Source of the DNA: Psychrobacter sp.
GTDB lineage: Bacteria > Pseudomonadota > Gammaproteobacteria > Pseudomonadales > Moraxellaceae
Assembly: GCA_012270355.1 (NCBI GenBank)
Contig: JAAXIL010000074.1
Span: 1-12,518, forward strand
Direction of reading: 5' to 3'
Length of the DNA stretch: 12,518 bases
Position numbers and translations under genes: made by a program. The notes beneath the pieces are model-generated. The model had not been told where the DNA came from. It worked only from the letters and a program-made list of their open reading frames with translations, and made no database searches. Position 1 is the first letter of the stretch, and every line of letters begins with the position of its first letter. Below, one piece after another: positions 8,168 through 12,518 of this stretch.

Positions 8168-8220
8168 TTGTGATGCAAGGATAACCCGAATGATGGAGGC
8201 ATTATCTAATTGCATCGCAG
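8168..8220 (+). promoter_or_regulatory. rpsO leader hairpin, candidate S15 autoregulatory site
   Basis: TTGTGATGCAA (8168-8178) pairs with TTGCATCGCAG (8210-8220), including GU pairs. After a two-A bulge, GGATAA (8179-8184) pairs with TTATCT (8202-8207), leaving a 17-nt apical loop. The 3' strand runs into the Shine-Dalgarno sequence CAGGAGA (8218-8224). S15 represses its own mRNA through leader structures in Escherichia coli and several other bacteria; that this stem does so here is inference. Confidence 0.55.
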
Positions 8221-8229
8221 GAGAACATT

Positions 8230-8496
8230 ATGCTGACTACTACTGATCGTCAACAAATCATTGCTGAATTTCAACGTGGTGAGAACGACACCGGCTCACC
8301 AGAGGTGCAAGTGGCTCTGTTGACGGCTCGCATCAACGATTTACAAGACCATTTTAAAGAGCACAAAGCGGATCATCATAGCCGTCGTGGTTTGATTCGT
8401 ATGGTTAACCAGCGTCGTAAACTGCTTGATTACCTAAAAGGTAAAGATGCCAGTCGTTATAGTACGCTAATCGGACAACTTGGCTTACGTCGTTAA
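8230..8496 (+). CDS. rpsO: 30S ribosomal protein S15
   Basis: The 88-residue product is S15, a primary 16S rRNA-binding protein that organises the central domain of the 30S subunit. It shows conserved [17 protein letters not shown] near residues 19-36, the rRNA-contact segment [11 protein letters not shown] near 45-55, and a C-terminal helix ending LGLRR. Length is normal. AGGAGA lies just upstream of the ATG and is partly paired in the leader hairpin. Upstream is its own promoter within a terminator; downstream an intrinsic terminator precedes pnp, the normal next gene. The stop is TAA. Confidence 0.98.
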   Translation: MLTTTDRQQIIAEFQRGENDTGSPEVQVALLTARINDLQDHFKEHKADHHSRRGLIRMVNQRRKLLDYLKGKDASRYSTLIGQLGLRR

Positions 8497-8540
8497 TAAT
8501 TTCCGATATTCGCTAAGTTTGAAGCTTTTTTAGATGTTAT

Positions 8541-8573
8541 AAAAGGTATGATTGGATTCAGTCATGCCTTTTT
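8541..8573 (+). terminator. Intrinsic terminator between rpsO and pnp
   Basis: AAAAGGTATGA (8541-8551) pairs with TCATGCCTTTT (8562-8572), with one GU pair and a 10-nt loop, and ends in a T run. A terminator that lets part of transcription through into pnp is also present in Escherichia coli. Confidence 0.85.
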
Positions 8574-8579
8574 GTATTT

Positions 8580-8607
8580 TTGTACCATAGGCTTTGTTGA
8601 CTATATT
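8580..8607 (+). promoter_or_regulatory. Possible promoter for pnp
   Basis: TTGTAC (8580-8585), a 16-bp spacer and TATATT (8602-8607) follow directly after the rpsO terminator. This would place the whole 8653-8751 stem in the pnp leader. The match is moderate. TTGACT at 8597-8602 has no fitting -10. Confidence 0.38.
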
Positions 8608-8652
8608 TAAGATAGATTGGTGAACATCCGCAAAACCCTGTAAAATAAAACT

Positions 8653-8751
8653 GTTTTGCTTGAGATAAACGGCTTCTAATTCATGGAAATAGGTTCTTCT
8701 TATTAGACACTGTTTTTATCAATTAGAGGCTATATCATACTTGAGCAAAAC
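8653..8751 (+). promoter_or_regulatory. Long double-stranded pnp leader, candidate RNase III site
   Basis: GTTTTGCTTGAG (8653-8664) pairs with CTTGAGCAAAAC (8740-8751): 12 bp with two GU pairs. After an internal loop, GCTTCTAATT (8672-8681) pairs with AATTAGAGGC (8721-8730): 10 bp with one GU pair. In Escherichia coli the pnp leader forms a long stem that RNase III cuts, allowing PNPase to repress its own synthesis. The position and size here match that arrangement; the function is inferred. Confidence 0.6.
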
Positions 8752-8783
8752 CATTCAAATAAAACGTAAAGATTAGGAAAATT

Positions 8784-10886
8784 ATGTCAATGTTTAATAC
8801 CATTTCAAGAGAATTTCAATACGGCAATCAGCAAGTGATTTTGGAAACAGGACGTATTGCCCGCCAAGCCAACACGGTGCTTGTGCACATGGGCGGTGTG
8901 TCGGTGCTGGTCGCTGCCGTTGTCAAAGACGAAGCAAAAGAAGGACAAAACTTCTTTCCGCTGACCGTCAACTATACCGAAAAAATGTATGCAGCAGGAA
9001 AAATCCCAGGTGGATATTTGAAGCGGGAAGGTCGCCCGAGCGAATTTGAAACCCTAACGTCACGATTGATTGACCGTCCTATCCGTCCGCTATTCCCAGA
9101 TGGTTATGTCAATGAAGTGCAAATCTCTGCTACCGTTGTTTCGTCAGACAAAACGCACGATGCTGACATTGAAGCCATCATAGGAGCGTCGGCATCACTT
9201 GCCATTTCTAACGCAACCTTTAATGGACCAATTGGTCGAGAGAGAGTGGGTTTTATTGATGGCGAATATGTATTAAACCCATCTATTAAAGAGCTGGAGC
9301 AAAGTGATTTAGATTTGGTGGTAGCAGGCACGAAATCTGCCGTGTTGATGGTGGAGTCGGAAGCCAAAGAATTGTCTGAAGATCAGATGCTCGGAGCGGT
9401 GTTGTATGGGCATGAACAGCAACAAATCGTGATTGATAACATCATTGAACTTGCCAAAGCGGTTGGCACGCAAAAGCAGGAATTCGTTGCTCCCGAAAAT
9501 GACAAAACGCTAAGCGAACAAATGCAAAGCCAGTTTGGCGATCAGGTGGCACAAGCTTACACCATCAACGAAAAGCAAGACCGCTCTGCCAAACGCGATG
9601 AGATTAACGACAAAGCGATTGAGACTTTAGCCGGTGACGAGACAGCTGAAGATTATGAGGATAAAAAGTCCGCCATCAAAACCATTTTTGATGACATGAA
9701 GTATCGCACGGTGCGAGACAACATTTTGTCAGGCAAACCTCGTATTGACGGACGTGATCTCGACACCGTACGGGCGTTGGATATTCAAGCGGGTGTGTTG
9801 CCCTACACGCACGGTTCGGCGTTGTTTACTCGCGGAGAAACACAAGCTTTGGTAACTACCACGCTAGGCAATAGCCGTGACGTTAACTTAGTTGATTCGT
9901 TATCAGGCACTAAACAAGACCACTTTATGTTGCATTACAATTTCCCCCCATATTCGGTGGGAGAAACTGGACGGGAGGGCAGTCCAAAACGTCGGGAAAT
10001 TGGGCATGGTCGCCTTGCAAGACGTGGCGTACAAGCCATGTTGCCAGACGCAGACCGCTTTCCGTATGTGATTCGAGTGGTGTCAGAAATCACTGAATCA
10101 AACGGTTCATCATCAATGGCATAGGTGTGCGGAGCGAGTCTGGCTATGATGGATGCAGGCGTGCCAATGAATGCCCCTGTTGCTGGTATTGCGATGGGCT
10201 TGGTGAAAGAGGGTGACCGTTTTGCCGTACTCTCGGACATCTTGGGTGATGAAGATCATTTAGGCGACATGGACTTTAAAGTGGCAGGCTCGAAAGATGG
10301 TATCACCGCTTTGCAAATGGACATTAAGATTGAAGGCATCACGCCCGATATCATGGAGCAAGCACTTAAGCAAGCCCATGCAGGTCGCATCCATATCCTA
10401 GAGGCGATGAACAAAGTATTGGCATCGAGCCGTACTGAAATCAATGCTCATGCCCCGAATTATGCCGTGATAAACATTGATGCCGATAAGATCCGTGATG
10501 TGATTGGTAAAGGTGGGGCAACCATCCGTCAGTTGACCGAAGAAACAGGTGCGGTCATCGACATTGAAGACAATGGTACGATTCGTATTTTTGGCGAAAA
10601 CAAAGCTGCTACAAAAGAAGCCATCCGTCGCATTGAATCACTCACCGCTGAAGTCGAAGTGGGCAAAGTGTATGAGGGTACGGTTGCTCGGGTCGTTGAC
10701 TTTGGAGCGTTTGTGACCGTATTACCTAATACCGATGGTTTGGTGCATATCTCGCAAATCACCGATGAGCGAGTGGAAAATGTGTCGGATCACTTAAGTG
10801 AAGGGCAAACCGTCAAAGTCTTGGTACAAGACGTGGACAACCGTGGTCGCATTAAACTGACGATGAAAGGTATTGACCAAGCGTAA
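8784..10886 (+). pseudogene. pnp: Polynucleotide phosphorylase, interrupted by in-frame TAG
   Basis: Read through one TAG, the frame encodes a 700-residue PNPase, the phosphorolytic 3'-5' exoribonuclease that also associates with the degradosome. The first RNase PH core, the helical linker and the start of the second core are present up to residue 446. Codon 447 (10122-10124) is TAG where the family has Ser in SSSMAS-VCG. The same frame then continues through the acidic catalytic cluster [13 protein letters not shown] (485-497), a KH domain with GKGG at 575-578, and an S1 domain (about 625-697), ending in TAA. No other damage is visible, and a serine codon TCG is one base from TAG. Without read-through the 446-residue product would lack the catalytic acids and both RNA-binding domains. 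A GTG follows the TAG directly, but no ribosome site favours a restart. It could be a recent nonsense allele, a sequence error or a suppressed codon. Confidence 0.93.
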
Positions 10887-10920
10887 ACGTTACGCAAGGT
10901 TGTATCCCTATATCTATTAC

Positions 10921-10960
10921 ATCAAAAACCCCCAGCCTAAACGGATTGGGGGTTATTGAT
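10921..10960. terminator. Hairpin between convergent units
   Basis: AACCCCCA (10927-10934) pairs with TGGGGGTT (10947-10954), and outer ATCAA/TTGAT repeats extend the symmetry. The minus strand has five T residues after the stem, so it fits best as the terminator of the minus-strand operon; on the plus strand the tail is TTATTGAT and termination of pnp would be weaker. Confidence 0.7.
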
Positions 10961-10999
10961 GTCAGATAAGACGTTGAATTTATATCAAAACCAAAAATT

Positions 11000-11055
11000 A
11001 AAACATTGCGGAAAACGAGTGAAGATAGTACAAGTGGGACAGCAAGCGAGTTTGA
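11000..11055 (-). repeat. Short interspersed repeat, copy B
   Basis: On the minus strand this segment contains the same 19 bases as copy A (TTGTACTATCTTCACTCGT), with CTCGCTTGCTGT upstream and a TTTTGATATAAATT tail downstream. It sits between the pnp/minus-operon hairpin and the end of the macro-like gene and carries no gene. Confidence 0.6.
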
Positions 11056-11084
11056 CAATGAGATTTTGATTTTTGGAAATGGGT

Positions 11085-11651
11085 TTAAGTCAACTCAATT
11101 CCTTTCGGCACGTGAATATCAATCCGCACTTTTGGTAAATCCTGCCATGCCTTAGTTAGCATCGGTAAAATTTCCGTTTGCCAGTCCAAGATCGGCACTC
11201 GCATCTGTGCCGCAGCGTTATCAGTATCTTGCCCATATTCGGCATAAATTAAGGGACGAGCGAGTAGAGCGATGCGACGCAAACCGTCGTAACGGATTAA
11301 TCGGATAAGCTCAGGTTGCAATGATTGCAACGTCTCAACTAGCCAGCGTTTGCGAATAGGATGATAGGGATGGTCGGTGGCAGCCAAGTTTGCGATATAA
11401 ATCGGCTGGTTATTTGTGCTATTGGCTCCCAAACCTGACTGCTCAAGCTGGCGTTTGGTGACCAAGCATTGCCCCACTTTAAATCCCCCGTCTATACATG
11501 CACGGCGATACGCAAGGTAATTGTCAGGATATAATGTTTTACATCGAGCCAACACGGGGTCGAGTACACTGCCGTCATCACTGACGGGTAAAATCAATAG
11601 CCCCGCTTGGCTTCTGAGAATAGGCTCATGCGTCAAAGAGATGCGTGCCAA
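11085..11651 (-). CDS. Macro-domain-like protein (DarG-type, degenerate)
   Basis: The 188-residue product resembles the ADP-ribosyl-binding macro domain of DarG-type proteins by three blocks in order: LYPDNYLAYRRACIDGGFK with VGQCLVT (40-65), the HPIRKRW helix followed by LRRIALLARPL (97-134), and ILDWQTEILPMLTKAW ending in VRIDIHVP (154-182). The Asn-containing loop near the N-terminus (NTVN type) reads LPVSDDG, and the glycine-rich GCG loop after the IAIPPL strand is missing, so ADP-ribose binding or hydrolysis may be lost or changed. No DarT toxin gene is nearby. The start is TTG with AAGGA 5 nt upstream; no better ATG exists. It lies 15 nt after the preceding minus-strand gene, so it is probably co-transcribed. 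The family call is from memory of motifs. The stop is TAA. Confidence 0.6.
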   Translation of the reverse strand: MARISLTHEPILRSQAGLLILPVSDDGSVLDPVLARCKTLYPDNYLAYRRACIDGGFKVGQCLVTKRQLEQSGLGANSTNNQPIYIANLAATDHPYHPIRKRWLVETLQSLQPELIRLIRYDGLRRIALLARPLIYAEYGQDTDNAAAQMRVPILDWQTEILPMLTKAWQDLPKVRIDIHVPKGIELT

Positions 11652-11666
11652 ATCAATCCTTAAAAT

Positions 11667-11930
11667 TTATTGAGCTTCAAGTTGGGCAATTTGAGCTTCT
11701 AATAACTCAATTTGCTCTGCTTTTTTAGCGTTTAATTCATCCATCATCGCCACCTGTTCTGCGATAAGCTTTTCTTGTTCCTGCAATTGGATTTGCTGGT
11801 CTTCAAGACGCTGGATTTCCTCTTTGGCAAGCACTTCATTTTCAGGAAGTGGAGCTTCTAGAATTTCTTCGGGGTCGGGAAAATTTGCCAAGGTGGCGTT
11901 ATTATCACTTGTATCATTATCTGTCGTCAT
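11667..11930 (-). CDS. Coiled-coil segment, probably the C-terminal part of the 11991-12344 gene
   Basis: From its first ATG this frame encodes 87 residues: an acidic Asn/Thr-rich start, then a Gln/Glu/Leu-rich stretch (about 34-87) with strong coiled-coil character. No Shine-Dalgarno sequence precedes the ATG. The frame is open upstream for 20 further codons, back to the TAG that ends the 117-residue frame, and the residues on both sides of that TAG share the same Asn/Thr/Ser/Asp-rich composition. The simplest reading is one gene of 225 residues broken by a single TAG. It could instead be a separate small gene. The stop is TAA, 15 nt before the macro-like gene. Confidence 0.6.
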   Translation of the reverse strand: MTTDNDTSDNNATLANFPDPEEILEAPLPENEVLAKEEIQRLEDQQIQLQEQEKLIAEQVAMMDELNAKKAEQIELLEAQIAQLEAQ

Positions 11931-11990
11931 TGTTGAAACGTCGGTTGCGGACGAGGGGTCAACTTCCTTTATTACATTGTTGGCATTATT

Positions 11991-12344
11991 CTACTCAACA
12001 GCAGTTTCGGTTATAGAAGGAGCTAATGTCGGCTCATTATCGGCAAATTTTGTGAAATATAGCCACAATCCTGCCAATATAATGCCAAGCAAAATCATAA
12101 CCAATAGCCAGTTAGCTTGTTTTTTTTTAGGCGTTTTTTTTAATAATCCACCAGGTTTTTGTGTTAAAGAAGGCGAAGCTATAGTGCCCTTGGGTGCATC
12201 GATTGATTTGTTATGGATAGGAGTAGGACGAGCCTTTGATTTGATAAAAGGTAGTTTGGATTTGGATTTTGGAGGAGTAGGCATATCTGCTGAAGTATTG
12301 GATGGAGCGGGCTTCTTTTTTTTGCCAAGATTAAAGTTTTTCAT
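11991..12344 (-). CDS. Membrane-anchored Lys-rich protein, N-terminal part before in-frame TAG
   Basis: The 117-residue frame starts at an ATG without a clear ribosome site. Residues 1-77 are Lys/Pro/Ser-rich, basic and probably disordered; residues 79-97 (WLLVMILLGIILAGLWLYF) form one transmembrane helix; the tail is acidic. Lys residues before the helix suggest the N-terminus stays in the cytoplasm and the C-terminus faces the periplasm. It ends at TAG, after which the same frame continues into the coiled-coil segment, giving a likely 225-residue bitopic protein with a periplasmic coiled coil. I do not recognise a family. A promoter with extended -10 lies at 12381-12410. The opposite strand is also open here but is low-complexity and looks like a shadow. 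Confidence 0.62.
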   Translation of the reverse strand: MKNFNLGKKKKPAPSNTSADMPTPPKSKSKLPFIKSKARPTPIHNKSIDAPKGTIASPSLTQKPGGLLKKTPKKKQANWLLVMILLGIILAGLWLYFTKFADNEPTLAPSITETAVE

Positions 12345-12380
12345 CCGTAGTGTCGCTTATCAAACCCATAAAATGGTTTT

Positions 12381-12410
12381 ACTATAGCAAAACTCAAAAC
12401 AAAAGCCCAA
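12381..12410 (-). promoter_or_regulatory. Predicted promoter of the minus-strand operon
   Basis: On the minus strand TTGGGC (12410-12405), an 18-bp spacer and TATAGT (12386-12381) form a sigma-70-like promoter, with TGC before the -10 as an extended element. Transcription would start near 12374, about 30 nt before the ATG at 12344. Confidence 0.55.
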
Positions 12411-12451
12411 CTATTCAGTAAGAATAACAATGTATTTTGTCTAAATTAAAA

Positions 12452-12517
12452 TTAAAAAATACCCATCAATAATAAGTAGCTGATTAAAAATACAGGCTCA
12501 GTCAATAAACCGAATCG
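12452..12517 (-). CDS. Possible C-terminus of a membrane protein (partial)
   Basis: Reading in from the window edge on the minus strand, one frame gives 21 residues, RFGLLTEPVFLISYLLLMGIF, then TAA. The hydrophobic run looks like a terminal membrane helix. It lies about 40 nt upstream of the operon promoter. It is too short to identify, and an open frame of this size could arise by chance in AT-rich DNA. Confidence 0.33.
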   Translation of the reverse strand, partial: RFGLLTEPVFLISYLLLMGIF

Positions 12518-12518
12518 G

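Noticed and set aside
10080..10160. A frameshift in pnp
   Set aside because: The frame is the same on both sides; only a single stop codon interrupts it.
10125..10886. A separate gene starting at the GTG right after the pnp TAG
   Set aside because: No Shine-Dalgarno sequence is suitably placed, and the segment is simply the missing C-terminal part of PNPase; coupled restart is possible but not supported.
11085..12344. The entire minus-strand region as one gene with two internal stops
   Set aside because: The TAA at 11667-11669 is followed by a proper AAGGA site and TTG start, and the upstream coiled coil and downstream macro-like domain look like separate proteins; the shared frame can be chance.
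11824..12387. A 187-codon open frame on the plus strand
   Set aside because: It is antisense to the membrane/coiled-coil gene, has no ribosome site, and its Ser/Val/Gly/Phe-rich translation mirrors Lys/Pro/Asn-rich codons on the other strand. The minus-strand reading has a promoter and a sensible domain layout.
1..12518. CRISPR array, insertion sequence or prophage
   Set aside because: No regularly spaced repeats, transposase, integrase or phage-like frames are present on either strand.

Overview
The window is a translation and RNA-metabolism locus of a gammaproteobacterium. It runs from the 3' half of an initiator tRNA-Met through rimP, nusA, infB, rbfA, truB, rpsO and pnp, an order that matches the classical metY-nusA-infB-rpsO-pnp region. 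Moderate GC content, AT-rich spacers, the protein sequences and the style of the intergenic repeat suggest Moraxellaceae (Moraxella/Faucicola/Psychrobacter type). That placement is an inference from memory, not the result of a search.

Layout. Positions 1-110 hold the tRNA and its terminator. Positions 203-5298 hold rimP, nusA and infB, closed by a strong intrinsic terminator at 5333-5368. After a spacer carrying a short repeat come rbfA and truB, which overlap (5514-6909). Three genes not usually found between truB and rpsO follow (7088-8052): a PfpI/DJ-1-family protein and two tiny, highly charged, Cys- and Trp-free proteins. They end at a 14-bp terminator that also contains a good promoter for rpsO. 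rpsO (8230-8496) has a hairpin leader that partly covers its ribosome binding site. pnp (8784-10886) has a long double-helical leader resembling an RNase III processing site.

On the minus strand, facing pnp, lies an apparent operon: a membrane-anchored coiled-coil protein, then a protein that looks like a degenerate DarG-type macro domain. A shared hairpin at 10921-10960 lies between the convergent units. The window ends in what may be the hydrophobic C-terminus of another minus-strand gene.

The most striking feature is UAG. Thirteen reading frames in the window end in TAA. The only two in-frame TAG codons each interrupt a frame that continues intact: pnp at a normally conserved serine codon (10122-10124), and the membrane/coiled-coil gene (11991-11993). 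Possible explanations are sequence error, recent nonsense mutations, or a strain that decodes UAG, for example through a serine suppressor tRNA. The sequence alone cannot separate these, but each makes clear predictions.

How the genes work together: RimP, RbfA and TruB mature the 30S subunit and tRNA; IF2 and initiator tRNA start translation; S15 nucleates 30S assembly; NusA controls elongation and termination; PNPase degrades RNA. Leader structures on rpsO and pnp fit the autoregulation known for these genes in Escherichia coli.
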